64,000 bases of DNA from Shewanella mangrovi (GTDB lineage: Bacteria > Pseudomonadota > Gammaproteobacteria > Enterobacterales > Shewanellaceae): contig NZ_JPEO01000005.1 in NCBI RefSeq assembly GCF_000753795.1, positions 1 through 64,000 of the forward strand, read 5' to 3'. The position numbers and the translations under genes were made by a program. How positions within the stretch are numbered: position 1 is the stretch's first letter; every line of letters begins with the position of its first letter. Below the pieces are notes generated by a model, which saw only the letters and a list, made by a program, of their open reading frames with translations, was not told the origin of the DNA and did no database searches. This document shows, piece after piece, positions 1 to 8,899 of this stretch.

Positions 1-167
1 AAAGACGAGGCCTTTTTGTTTTCGTATTTCTCTATATCTGTATTTGCTGGTGTTATAGTGCAAAAACTCAAATTGTTAGCTGGGTTTTATTTTTGCTCTG
101 TGATTAGCGCACCAATTCACATTTTTTTGTACGTTATAATCAACGTCTGAATACTGGGGTAACACTG

Positions 168-419
168 TTGGATTGTCGAGCGGGCTGTGGTGCATGTTGT
201 ATAGCACCTTCCATAAGTAGTTATATTCCAGGAATGCCTGACGGTAAGCCTGCCGGAACAAGGTGTGTCCAGTTAGACGAGAACAATCTTTGCCGTCTGT
301 TTGGATTGCCAGAAAGACCTAAGGTTTGTATTCAATTTTCGCCGACTCGTGACGTGTGTGGCAGCACCAATGAAGAGGCGTATCAAATCATTACGTTACT
401 CGAACAACACACCTCTTAA
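168..419 (+). CDS. YkgJ-family cysteine cluster protein
   Basis: A small 83-residue protein with a Cys-rich head (C3, C7, C10, C11) and further cysteines in the middle and near the C-terminus. This is the pattern of the YkgJ/CxxCxxCC zinc- or iron-sulfur-binding family. The length suits the short proteobacterial members, whose biochemical role is not established. The start is TTG at 168, with a GGGG Shine-Dalgarno-like run about 9 bases upstream; no ATG in frame would keep the Cys motif. It ends 12 bases before nsrR on the same strand, so the two are probably co-transcribed. The family call is good, but the function is unknown. Confidence 0.75.
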   Translation: MDCRAGCGACCIAPSISSYIPGMPDGKPAGTRCVQLDENNLCRLFGLPERPKVCIQFSPTRDVCGSTNEEAYQIITLLEQHTS

Positions 420-431
420 CTGGATAAGCTG

Positions 432-884
432 ATGCAACTAACGCGATATACAGACTTTGGCATTCGTACACTGATGTATCTTGCCGTAAACTCAAATAGG
501 GACACCTTATTTAGAATCGCTGAGATTACTGACGTATTTGAATTGTCGCCTAATCACGTTTCTAAGATTGTGCATCACTTAGGTAAATTGGGTTATTTAC
601 ATACCGTGAGAGGTAAAGCTGGCGGCTTTAGTTTGGCCAAGACTCCGAGTGAGATCAATATGGGGCAACTTGTGCGCGATCTTGAGCACTCGCTAGCGCC
701 TATTGATTGTGCTAAGCCCTATTGTCGATTATTGCCAGCGTGTGCGCTGCGTGGCGTATTAACTGATGCTGTAGATGCGTATCTGGATGTGTTGGCTCAA
801 TACACGTTAGCCGATATCGTTAAGAATGATGTGGAGTTGCGGAGATTATTACCTCTACAGCAGACCATTACTATCGCTGATTAG
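432..884 (+). CDS. nsrR: Nitric-oxide-sensing Rrf2-family repressor NsrR
   Basis: A 150-residue Rrf2-family winged-helix regulator. Its N-terminus (MQLTRYTDFGIRTLMYLA) is the NsrR signature, and C93, C98 and C104 have the same 5- and 6-residue spacing as the three cluster-binding cysteines of E. coli NsrR. NsrR holds an iron-sulfur cluster that nitric oxide destroys, relieving repression of detoxification genes such as hmp. No such target gene is adjacent, so the regulon must lie elsewhere. It starts at ATG 432 just after the YkgJ gene and ends one base before the convergent yibQ. IscR and RsrR are the nearest alternatives, but the N-terminus favours NsrR. Confidence 0.88.
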   Translation: MQLTRYTDFGIRTLMYLAVNSNRDTLFRIAEITDVFELSPNHVSKIVHHLGKLGYLHTVRGKAGGFSLAKTPSEINMGQLVRDLEHSLAPIDCAKPYCRLLPACALRGVLTDAVDAYLDVLAQYTLADIVKNDVELRRLLPLQQTITIAD

Positions 885-885
885 C

Positions 886-1647
886 TTAAAGCTGTTCTTT
901 ATTCTGTGCCTTGTTGGTTTGCTCTTTGGCAAATTGGAAGGAAAGCAGTTCAGACGCTTTGACGAGTTCAACGCCTTGTTGGTGTAATTGCTGTTTTAAT
1001 TGGCGCTTCAAAAACGTGATGGTTTCTGGATAAGGATGTGCAATTAGGATTGCCTGCCCATCTTGCTTCGCCAAGGTTATTGCTTCAGCTAATTGCCGTT
1101 CCAACTTAGGCTCACTCAACTGGTTATCAAGAAACACCTGACGTCTTAAGGTTGGCACATTGAATGTTGTCGCTTCTTTTTCTGCGCGGGAATATTTAGT
1201 GGTGACGCTGTCGATGAAGTAGAAGTTTTCACTCCTTAGCACCTGCATCAGCCAACTCATCGGTTTATCTAATTGGGTCAACAGACTCCCCATATGGTTG
1301 TTGCTGCCTTTAGCATAAGGCACGCTATTGATGGCATCGACAACGGTCTGCTTGAAGTCAGCTTCGTCCATTTTATTGTTAAGCCCTCCCGGCCCCATGG
1401 TTTTACCGTTTAATGCCTGCATCGGCAGGTGCACCATAATTTCATGGCCTTTGAGGTGTGCCTGTTCGGCGAGCTTATGTCCTAGGGGAGTATGTGGCAG
1501 TACTGACAGGGTGATACCGGCAGGAAGAGACAATGCATCCTCGTCGGTATGACGATAACCAATATCATCGATGATGATAGCAAGTTGTCCTGCATTGCAT
1601 GGTATGTAATACAGAACTAGCAATAGTCCCAATAAAAGTCGGCGCAC
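886..1647 (-). CDS. yibQ: Divergent polysaccharide deacetylase family protein (YibQ)
   Basis: A 253-residue secreted protein with a short N-terminal signal segment followed by the divergent polysaccharide deacetylase fold. IIIDDIGY near the start of the mature part carries the Asp pair, and HEIMVHLPMQ and NNHMGS are typical family blocks. It is the third gene of gpmI-envC-yibQ, the same order as in E. coli. Linkage to the amidase activator EnvC suggests a cell-wall role, but its substrate is not established. The apparent start is GTG at 1647 with no clear Shine-Dalgarno. It ends one base from nsrR, with no recognisable terminator between them. Confidence 0.85.
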   Translation of the reverse strand: MRRLLLGLLLVLYYIPCNAGQLAIIIDDIGYRHTDEDALSLPAGITLSVLPHTPLGHKLAEQAHLKGHEIMVHLPMQALNGKTMGPGGLNNKMDEADFKQTVVDAINSVPYAKGSNNHMGSLLTQLDKPMSWLMQVLRSENFYFIDSVTTKYSRAEKEATTFNVPTLRRQVFLDNQLSEPKLERQLAEAITLAKQDGQAILIAHPYPETITFLKRQLKQQLHQQGVELVKASELLSFQFAKEQTNKAQNKEQL

Positions 1648-1774
1648 TATAATGATGTAATAATTTTTATTAAGTTAGGTCAGCATGACTATCGACTGAC
1701 TCGAATAATGTTGACGATCCTTCGTTGTCTTTTATACCAGCTGTTGCCTAGGTAGTGTCAAGCCGCGGTAGCGG

Positions 1775-2908
1775 TTAACGACAATATTTAGCCGGGTTTT
1801 CAGCTTCACCTTTATGGCGAATCTCAAAATACAGCCCTGATTGACTTTGCCCACCAGAACGCCCTACCAAAGCAATTTCTTCACCCGCTTTTACGGTATC
1901 GCCGACATCTTTCAATAACGCTTGTGAGTAGCCATACAAGCTCATAAAGCCCTGGCCATGGTCGATGACCATCAATAAGCCGAAGCCTTTTAACCAATCG
2001 GCATAGATGACTTTGCCTGATGCCGGAGCGTTGACCGCTTGTCCTTCGCGCGCATCGATTACCACGCCTTTCCAGTGCACATTGCCTGAGCGAGTGCTGC
2101 CAAATGCATGACGTAAAGCGCCTTTTGTGGGCCAATTCAGACGACCATTACTTTTTGCCAATCCTTCCATGCTTGGGCTTTCGGACATGGACTTCATCGC
2201 CTGTTCAATGACGCGCTTCAACGATGCTTCTTCAATCTGCAGTTGTTCTAGACCAGACGCTTTTTGGTTAATCACTTTCTGCAATTGTGCGAGAGTGTTT
2301 TGTCGTTGTTGTTGTTCTGCCGCGAGTTGATTAGATTGCGCGCGTTGATCGACTGCTAAGGCGTTGAGCCGTTCATTCTCTGTTTTAGCTTGTTGCTGTA
2401 CTTGGAGTAACTCTGTGCGTGTTTTCTTTAGTGATTCAATCGCGGTCATACGCGCTTTATTGAGGTAGCCATAATAGGTGAGCAATCTCTCAACAGTGGC
2501 AGGATCTTGCTGATTCAACAGCATTTTGCTGTAGTCATGGTTGCCCGCGAGAAATGCACTTTTTAACTGCTTCGCCAGTACCTGTTGCTGTGCTTGTTGC
2601 TGCTGTGACAGCTGACTTTCTTGCTTAGCTAATTCGCTGATGCGTTGACGTGAAGTTTCGAGTTGGCCTTCAGTTTGATTCAGTTTTTTCGCTGCATCCC
2701 CCACGGCTTGCTCATCACGTTTTAGCAGTTGAACCAGTTTGTCGCGTTGCTGGCTACTGCTTTGCAGATCTTGCTGCTCGGAGGCAATTTGCTGCTGAAT
2801 AGCTTTGAGTTCTGATTGACGTTTGTCGAGATCAGCTGCAAAGGCGTGAATGCTGAATATAAGAAAGCCAGCAATGATGCTGGCTTTCATGGTTGCGTTA
2901 ATAATCAC
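1775..2908 (-). CDS. envC: Murein hydrolase activator EnvC
   Basis: A 377-residue protein with a signal peptide, long Gln-rich coiled coils over roughly residues 25-250, and a C-terminal LytM/M23 domain over about the last 120 residues. In E. coli EnvC is recruited to the divisome by FtsEX and activates the amidases AmiA and AmiB; its LytM domain is degenerate. The same loss shows here: the zinc-binding HxH is replaced in a block reading LYFEIRHKG. It lies 10 bases downstream of gpmI. The reading frame opens at GTG 2908, but ATG 2890 gives a more normal signal peptide (MKASIIAGFL). Neither start has a strong ribosome binding site, so the start is uncertain by six codons. Confidence 0.88.
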   Translation of the reverse strand: MIINATMKASIIAGFLIFSIHAFAADLDKRQSELKAIQQQIASEQQDLQSSSQQRDKLVQLLKRDEQAVGDAAKKLNQTEGQLETSRQRISELAKQESQLSQQQQAQQQVLAKQLKSAFLAGNHDYSKMLLNQQDPATVERLLTYYGYLNKARMTAIESLKKTRTELLQVQQQAKTENERLNALAVDQRAQSNQLAAEQQQRQNTLAQLQKVINQKASGLEQLQIEEASLKRVIEQAMKSMSESPSMEGLAKSNGRLNWPTKGALRHAFGSTRSGNVHWKGVVIDAREGQAVNAPASGKVIYADWLKGFGLLMVIDHGQGFMSLYGYSQALLKDVGDTVKAGEEIALVGRSGGQSQSGLYFEIRHKGEAENPAKYCR

Positions 2909-2918
2909 GGGTACGTGG

Positions 2919-4451
2919 TTACTCTTTAACGTGAATGATAGCCTTGCCGGTCATTTCTGCCGGAACGTCTTTTCCTAACAAAGTCAGCATTGATGGAGCT
3001 ATATCGCTCAGGCGACCACCATTATCGATCTCGGCTTCACGGCCAACATAGATAAATGGCACCAGTTCACTGGTATGGGCGGTATGCGGTTGGCCAGTAG
3101 TTTCATCGACCATTTTCTCAGCGTTGCCATGGTCAGCAGTGATAATGCACTCGCCACCCACTTTTTCCAACGCTGCCACTACGCGACCTAAACAGCTATC
3201 AACAGCTTCACAGGCTTTTACCGCGGCATCAAAGCTACCGGTGTGGCCAACCATATCCCCGTTAGGATAGTTACAGATGATGACATCATATTGAGATGAT
3301 TCAATGGCTTCAACTAACTTATCGGTCAGTTCTGCCGAACTCATCTCAGGTTGCAGGTCATAAGTGGCAACTTTAGGTGAGTTGATCAAAATACGGTCTT
3401 CGCCTTCAAATGGTGTTTCGATACCACCATTGAAGAAGAAGGTGACGTGAGCATATTTCTCTGTTTCAGAAATACGCAGCTGACGCATGCCTTGTTGTTG
3501 TAGCGTTTCGCCAAAGGTATTGACCAATTCTTCTTTCGGGAATGCTACAGCAGCGTCAATATCGGCCGCATATTCGGTCAACATCACGAAGTTAACCTTT
3601 GGTGTTTTGTTACGAACAAAACCGTCAAAATCTGGGTTCACAAAGGCACGAGTGATTTGACGGGCGCGGTCGGCACGGAAATTCATAAAGATCAGTGCAT
3701 CGCCATCATTGACTTCTACTGCGTCACCAATGGTGGTGGCGGCGACGAATTCGTCGTTTTCATCGCGAGCATAGGCATTTTCTAATGCCTCGACAGCAGA
3801 AGCGGTGTTGTATTTGCCTTTGCCTTCAGTGATTAGCTCGTAAGCCTGCGATACGCGATCCCAGCGATTATCCCGATCCATGGCGTAGTATCGGCCAACC
3901 ACAGACGCAATTTTACCTACGCCTAAATCGGCAAACAGCTTATCAAACATTTCTAAGCTGCTTTTAGCACTGCGAGGTGGAGTGTCGCGGCCATCCAAAA
4001 ATGCGTGCAAATAAATCGCCTTAGCACCACGTTTAGCCGCCATTTGACACATGGCGGCAATGTGGTCTTCGTGGCTATGTACACCACCGGCGGACAGTAG
4101 TCCCATGATATGTACCGCACCATCAGCCGCAGCGGCTGCGTCAACCGCTTTAGCTAGCGCTGGATTATCGAAGAATTCACCATCATCAATGGCTTTGCCG
4201 ATGCGTGTCAGCTCTTGATAAACGATACGGCCGGAACCGATATTGATATGGCCCACTTCTGAGTTGCCCATCTGTCCATCAGGCAGACCGACATCAAGTC
4301 CGGAGCCGGAGATCAAACTGTGGGCGTACTTTTCAGTGAGTCCGTCGAGTACAGGAGTCTTAGCGTGAAACACCGCATTATTGCTGGTGTCGCTGCGAGA
4401 GCCCCATCCGTCGAGAATCAATAACGCCAAAGGACCTTTAATAGCCTTCAT
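2919..4451 (-). CDS. gpmI: 2,3-bisphosphoglycerate-independent phosphoglycerate mutase
   Basis: A 510-residue cofactor-independent, manganese-dependent phosphoglycerate mutase that interconverts 3- and 2-phosphoglycerate in glycolysis and gluconeogenesis. The metal-binding Asp is in LLILDGWG (D14), and the phosphorylated serine is S64 in MGNSEVGH. The C-terminal metal site shows as ITADHGNAE and [11 protein letters not shown]. The length matches the family. It leads the minus-strand gpmI-envC-yibQ cluster and diverges from yibN across about 220 bases. The ATG at 4451 has an AGGT Shine-Dalgarno-like sequence a few bases upstream. Confidence 0.96.
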   Translation of the reverse strand: MKAIKGPLALLILDGWGSRSDTSNNAVFHAKTPVLDGLTEKYAHSLISGSGLDVGLPDGQMGNSEVGHINIGSGRIVYQELTRIGKAIDDGEFFDNPALAKAVDAAAAADGAVHIMGLLSAGGVHSHEDHIAAMCQMAAKRGAKAIYLHAFLDGRDTPPRSAKSSLEMFDKLFADLGVGKIASVVGRYYAMDRDNRWDRVSQAYELITEGKGKYNTASAVEALENAYARDENDEFVAATTIGDAVEVNDGDALIFMNFRADRARQITRAFVNPDFDGFVRNKTPKVNFVMLTEYAADIDAAVAFPKEELVNTFGETLQQQGMRQLRISETEKYAHVTFFFNGGIETPFEGEDRILINSPKVATYDLQPEMSSAELTDKLVEAIESSQYDVIICNYPNGDMVGHTGSFDAAVKACEAVDSCLGRVVAALEKVGGECIITADHGNAEKMVDETTGQPHTAHTSELVPFIYVGREAEIDNGGRLSDIAPSMLTLLGKDVPAEMTGKAIIHVKE

Positions 4452-4672
4452 AATTGATACCTAAATGTAAATGAAAAATTCTTATCTGATTAAATATTAC
4501 TACAGCTGCTAAGCCCGAAAAAGCGGCGCTTAACCGATTGGTGTAATGGAATTCATCGTAAATAGCGGTTTGATCACCGTACAAAAGCGGGGTTTTAACT
4601 GCTGCAATCTGCTTGGGGGATGGGTATACTCAGCGCTTGTTATTTGAGGCTCGCTCAACACAGGCAGTAACA

Positions 4673-5101
4673 ATGCAAGAATATATCGAATTTTTTCAAG
4701 CACACACTATCTTGTGCGTGGCTTGGGTTGGTTTACTTGTCGCGGTGATCGTGACAACGTTCAAGATGGCGTTTTCCAAAGTAAAAAACATCAACACCCA
4801 GCAGGCGACCATGCTGATTAATAAGCATGAAGCAGTGGTGGTGGATGTGCGTGGCCAGGAAGAATACCGCAAGGGACATATTGTGAACGCGCACAATATT
4901 CCGATGGCCGAAATTAAAAATAGCCTTACAAAGGTTGAAAAGTACAAATCTAAACCCATCATACTAGTATGCAACGCCGGGATGACATCATCGCAAGCGG
5001 GGCAATTTCTCGTAAAAGATGGCTTTGAACAGGTCTACAGCCTGAAAGGCGGTATGGGGGAATGGCAGGCGGCCAATATGCCTGTTAGTCGCAAAAAATA
5101 A
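4673..5101 (+). CDS. yibN: Single-domain rhodanese-like membrane protein YibN
   Basis: A 142-residue protein with one N-terminal membrane helix (about residues 10-32) and a rhodanese domain whose active loop is CNAGMTS, containing the catalytic-type cysteine. E. coli YibN is about the same length and sits in the same place ahead of secB. The frame runs back to 4613, but ATG 4673 gives the family start (MQEYIEFF). Rhodaneses move sulfane sulfur; the physiological role of YibN is not settled. The glutaredoxin gene grxC, which lies between yibN and secB in enterobacteria, is absent here. Confidence 0.85.
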   Translation: MQEYIEFFQAHTILCVAWVGLLVAVIVTTFKMAFSKVKNINTQQATMLINKHEAVVVDVRGQEEYRKGHIVNAHNIPMAEIKNSLTKVEKYKSKPIILVCNAGMTSSQAGQFLVKDGFEQVYSLKGGMGEWQAANMPVSRKK

Positions 5102-5216
5102 CGCGACCATACAACTGTTCAGTTTAATTGGGATGATGACCGGTATTCCGCGTAACAGATGCCCTCAACTAACATTAGCCCAACTTGGGGCATCGAAAAA
5201 GAATAGGTAAAGCATT

Positions 5217-5693
5217 ATGGCTGAAGCTACAAACAACGAACCACAAGGCCCACAATTCAACATTCAACGCGTTTACATTAAAGACGTGTCATTTGAAACG
5301 CCTAACAGCCCTGCCATTTTCCAAAAGGAATGGACACCAGAAGTTAAGTTGGATCTCGATACTCGTAGCTCAAAATTGGGTGATGACGTATACGAAGTGA
5401 TTCTGTCGTTGACCGTTACTGCAACATTGGGCGAAGAAACTGCGTTCCTGTGCGAAGTACAACAAGCGGGTATTTTCACTATCTCTGGTCTGACTGAACC
5501 ACAAATGGCACATTCAATCGGCGCTTATTGCCCGAACGTGCTGTTCCCATATGCACGTGAAACTATTGCAAGCTTGGTTTCTCGCGGTACTTTCCCTCAG
5601 TTGAATCTGGCACCTGTTAACTTTGACGCTCTGTTCGCCCAATATGTACAGTCTCGTCAAGCAGAAACAGCTGCGGAAACTACTGAAGCTTAA
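5217..5693 (+). CDS. secB: Protein-export chaperone SecB
   Basis: A 158-residue cytoplasmic SecB, which works as a tetramer holding preproteins unfolded and handing them to SecA. Recognisable blocks are [14 protein letters not shown] near the N-terminus, the peptide-groove strand region, and [10 protein letters not shown] in the last third. The ATG at 5217 follows an AGGTAAAG ribosome binding site. gpsA starts 6 bases after its stop, so secB and gpsA are almost certainly one transcript, as in E. coli. Confidence 0.97.
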   Translation: MAEATNNEPQGPQFNIQRVYIKDVSFETPNSPAIFQKEWTPEVKLDLDTRSSKLGDDVYEVILSLTVTATLGEETAFLCEVQQAGIFTISGLTEPQMAHSIGAYCPNVLFPYARETIASLVSRGTFPQLNLAPVNFDALFAQYVQSRQAETAAETTEA

Positions 5694-5699
5694 TTCTCC

Positions 5700-6719
5700 A
5701 TGACCACTGAAGCCGAAATTACGGTACTGGGAGCGGGCTCTTATGGCACCGCTCTTGCCATTTCTTTGGCAAGTAATGGCCATCGCACAGTACTCTGGGG
5801 CCATGAAGCCGATCACGTCGCGCGTTTAGCTCAAGCGCGCAGTAACGAAGAGTTTTTGCCGGGTATCGCCTTTCCTGATGAGTTGGTCATGGAAGCCGAT
5901 CTGGCCAAGGCAGTAGCGGCATCGCGTAATGTCTTGATTGTGGTTCCAAGCCACGTGTTCGCTGATGTGCTTACTCAGGCTAAGCCTTTACTGCGTGATG
6001 ATGCGCGTATTGTGTGGGCGACCAAGGGGTTGGAACCACACACTGGCCGCTTGTTGAAAGACGTTGCACAAGAAGTGATCGGTGATAAATATCCGCTAGC
6101 GGTGTTATCGGGTCCTACCTTCGCTAAAGAGCTGGCTGCTGGCCTGCCTACTGCGATTTCTGTCGCGGGAACGGATGCAGGCTTCACTGCCGACTTAGTC
6201 GAGCTTTTGCATAGTCCAAAACGCCTGCGGGTATATGCCAACGATGACTTTATCGGTTTGCAACTCGGCGGTGCGGTGAAAAACGTGATTGCCATTGGTG
6301 CAGGTATGTCTGACGGCATCGGTTTTGGTGCCAACGCTCGAACGGCACTGATCACCCGCGGTCTCGTTGAGTTGACTCGTCTCGGTGTAGCTCTCGGCGC
6401 TAAAGATGCAACCTTTATGGGGATGGCAGGCTTAGGTGATTTGGTACTGACGTGCACCGATAACCAATCGCGCAATCGCCGTTTTGGTATGGCGTTGGGA
6501 CAAGGGTTGGATGTCGATACTGCTCAAACGCAAATTGGGCAGGTGGTTGAAGGTTACCGTAACACCAAAGAGGTGTTTACGTTAGCCAGCCGCTTAGGGG
6601 TAGAAATGCCTATTACTGAGCAGATATACCAAGTGTTGTATCTCGGTAAATCACCGTTGGATGCCGCTAAAGAGCTTTTAGCACGCGAGAAAAAATCGGA
6701 AACCGGTAGTCAGGAATAG
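5700..6719 (+). CDS. gpsA: NAD(P)-dependent glycerol-3-phosphate dehydrogenase
   Basis: A 339-residue enzyme that reduces dihydroxyacetone phosphate to sn-glycerol-3-phosphate for phospholipid synthesis. The N-terminal Rossmann motif is [11 protein letters not shown], followed by KGLEPHTG and LSGPTFAKE. The catalytic-lysine region is [13 protein letters not shown]. Length and motif order are standard. It is coupled to secB by a 6-base gap and ends at a strong terminator at 6750. Its product is the substrate of PlsB, encoded in this same window at 28215. Confidence 0.97.
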   Translation: MTTEAEITVLGAGSYGTALAISLASNGHRTVLWGHEADHVARLAQARSNEEFLPGIAFPDELVMEADLAKAVAASRNVLIVVPSHVFADVLTQAKPLLRDDARIVWATKGLEPHTGRLLKDVAQEVIGDKYPLAVLSGPTFAKELAAGLPTAISVAGTDAGFTADLVELLHSPKRLRVYANDDFIGLQLGGAVKNVIAIGAGMSDGIGFGANARTALITRGLVELTRLGVALGAKDATFMGMAGLGDLVLTCTDNQSRNRRFGMALGQGLDVDTAQTQIGQVVEGYRNTKEVFTLASRLGVEMPITEQIYQVLYLGKSPLDAAKELLAREKKSETGSQE

Positions 6720-6749
6720 CTCGCTACAGTGAGTTGTGCCCGACCGCAT

Positions 6750-6779
6750 AAAAAAGGATGCCGATTGGCATCCTTTTTT
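6750..6779. terminator. Bidirectional rho-independent terminator
   Basis: The stem pairs AAAAAAGGATGCC with GGCATCCTTTTTT around a GATT loop. It sits between the convergent gpsA and S9 peptidase genes and has U-tracts in both directions. The same stem with a TGTT loop recurs at 8853. Confidence 0.9.
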
Positions 6780-6797
6780 GATCATCCCACGTGTTGG

Positions 6798-8720
6798 TTA
6801 GATATTCTTTTTGATAAACGCCAAGCTGCGGTCGTAAAATTCCCTGATGTTTTCCTCTTTGTAAAAGCCGTGTCCCTCATTGGCTTTCACCATCCATTCA
6901 TAAGGATACTGGATGTCATCAAGGGCTTTCTTGAGTGCGTAGGCTTGTGAAATTGGGGCCCGCTTATCTTCTTCACCATGGACGATAAATAATGCCGCTT
7001 TAAGCTTGTTGACGTTATAAGTCGGTGACATTGCTTGTTGTTGTTTATTATCCAATCCCAGCGTTTTGTCTAAGTAACTGTCACCCCAGCGAATGTCTTT
7101 AATATCGCCATCTTTATAAAGCAGTGGCAGATCGTAAACGCCAGCATAACCTATGGCGCATTTATAGGTATCGGGATAGCGAATTGCACTCTGTACTGCT
7201 GAATAGCCGCCAAAGCTGCCTCCGGCGATACAGATATGATCTTTACTGGATACGCCTGTTTGTATCGCATATTGCGTGGCTGCATAAATATCGTCTTGGA
7301 TTTTTCCGCCCCATTCTTGATACCCCGCACGCATAAAGTTGCTGCCAAAACCGGTTGAACCACGGAAGTTTACTTGTACAACGGCATAGCCTTGGCTTGC
7401 CAACGTCTGCACCCAAGCGCTGAAACGCCAGTAATCTCGCGCATGGGGGCCGCCATGTGGCATTACTATGGTGGGGAGATTTTTGCCGTCACTATTCTTA
7501 GGGAGCGTCAGGTAGCCCGTGAGAGATTGTCCGTCAGCCGTTTTAATACGAAATGCTTCTGTAGGACTCATTTCAGCGGGTTTAATCCACGCCATTGCCG
7601 TCAATAAGAACTTGGCTTTCATTGTGTCAGTATTGAACAGATAAAACTGGCCAGGATCTCGGTCACTGCTAACATGCACTACCATCAGTTTACCGTCGTC
7701 AGTACGGCTAGTGATCTCAACACTACTGCCCTTAAACGCTTGGACGAGGGCTTGGTGTATTTGTGCAACTCTCAGGTCATCACGAATAAAGAAGTAATTG
7801 GGGTAATCTTCATCTAGTCGCACCCCATAAATATCACTGATGCTTGATTTTAAAGGCGCAGTGGGCGACGCAATATTACTTTGGTAAAGCAAGGTTTGTT
7901 TTTGGCTGGCTAGGTCATAACGGTATAAACCCGCAGGCGCGCCATTAACACTTTTGAGAGCAAAAACACTTTGATTATCTTGTGAAAAGGCGAGTGGCTG
8001 AAAGTTCTCACCATCTTCGTCAAAGCTTATCCATTGCTCACCTTTGCCATCAGAATAGAATAATTTTGTTTGGTCTGTCGCCGTTTTTCCCACCACAAAG
8101 CGGGGGACACCATTGTTATCAACCAAAAAGCGGTTATAGCCAATGGGTGAAACCTTTTCCTTAATCATACGCCCAGTATAAATGTTCATCTTTTGTACTT
8201 GGGTGACGATGTTGAGCTGAGAGACAAACTGCGCGTTTGAATCAGCGTTAGTCTGACTGACTAACACATTACGCTCATCTTCAGGCAGGCGATAAAGCAG
8301 TTGAGTATAACCGCCCTGACCGTAATTTGAGCGTGCCAAGCCGGGCGATTTATAACTGTTTAGCAATGCTTGTTTGCTGCCGTCATAATTGATGCCATAG
8401 ATCTCGCCATAATCTCTTGGTTGCTCCAATGAGCCGCCAATCCGCTCGATTTGGATCAGCACCCGTTCATTGTTGACCCAATAGTATTGGCCGGGTTGTT
8501 GATCGCTGGAATTGGATAGCGCGTAAGTGATCTGGTAATCCTTGGTGCGCATGAAGGCTAAGGTCTTGTGGTTATCTTTATTTACTAAGATAGCGAGGTG
8601 TTTACCGTCAGGAGATATTTTGACGTTATAGAATTCTGGATGTTTTGCGAGATCTGCGACGGTCACGGCCTGAGCCGATAAACAACAGAATGCTACTGCT
8701 AGTAGCAACGGTTTTATCAT
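6798..8720 (-). CDS. Secreted S9-family prolyl oligopeptidase-like peptidase
   Basis: A 640-residue protein with a cleavable signal peptide (first 18 or so residues), an N-terminal beta-propeller-like region and a C-terminal alpha/beta hydrolase domain of peptidase family S9. The nucleophile is the serine of GGSFGGYS. The acid is in VHGEEDKRAP and the catalytic histidine in NEGHGFY. This suits an acylaminoacyl peptidase or dipeptidyl-peptidase-like enzyme acting on short peptides in the periplasm. It is a single-gene unit bracketed by two nearly identical terminators. The exact specificity cannot be read from sequence. Confidence 0.9.
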   Translation of the reverse strand: MIKPLLLAVAFCCLSAQAVTVADLAKHPEFYNVKISPDGKHLAILVNKDNHKTLAFMRTKDYQITYALSNSSDQQPGQYYWVNNERVLIQIERIGGSLEQPRDYGEIYGINYDGSKQALLNSYKSPGLARSNYGQGGYTQLLYRLPEDERNVLVSQTNADSNAQFVSQLNIVTQVQKMNIYTGRMIKEKVSPIGYNRFLVDNNGVPRFVVGKTATDQTKLFYSDGKGEQWISFDEDGENFQPLAFSQDNQSVFALKSVNGAPAGLYRYDLASQKQTLLYQSNIASPTAPLKSSISDIYGVRLDEDYPNYFFIRDDLRVAQIHQALVQAFKGSSVEITSRTDDGKLMVVHVSSDRDPGQFYLFNTDTMKAKFLLTAMAWIKPAEMSPTEAFRIKTADGQSLTGYLTLPKNSDGKNLPTIVMPHGGPHARDYWRFSAWVQTLASQGYAVVQVNFRGSTGFGSNFMRAGYQEWGGKIQDDIYAATQYAIQTGVSSKDHICIAGGSFGGYSAVQSAIRYPDTYKCAIGYAGVYDLPLLYKDGDIKDIRWGDSYLDKTLGLDNKQQQAMSPTYNVNKLKAALFIVHGEEDKRAPISQAYALKKALDDIQYPYEWMVKANEGHGFYKEENIREFYDRSLAFIKKNI

Positions 8721-8852
8721 GGTAAAAATCCTTTTTTGACATGCTGTTACATAATCTTAACGTACCACATTCAGGTGGGCAATTCGTCGCAATAAGTGGA
8801 GATTAGTACCTATGTCACATCAAACAACCGAATTACAATGTCTCTAAACAGT

Positions 8853-8882
8853 AAAAAAGGATGCCTGTTGGCATCCTTTTTT
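8853..8882. terminator. Rho-independent terminator, near-copy of the one at 6750
   Basis: The stem AAAAAAGGATGCC / GGCATCCTTTTTT has a TGTT loop. It lies downstream of the minus-strand cusA gene and upstream of the S9 peptidase gene, so its main job is to end the cus transcript. Stem and flanks match the 6750 terminator almost base for base. Confidence 0.9.
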
Positions 8883-8899
8883 GAGCATAACGGTAACGA

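Noticed and set aside
1..167. Possible terminator tail or gene at the left edge
   Set aside because: The first bases look like the end of a hairpin followed by T-rich sequence, but the other arm is outside the window, so it cannot be judged.
5975..6475. 166-codon frame antisense to gpsA
   Set aside because: Fully inside gpsA, on the other strand, with no family signal.
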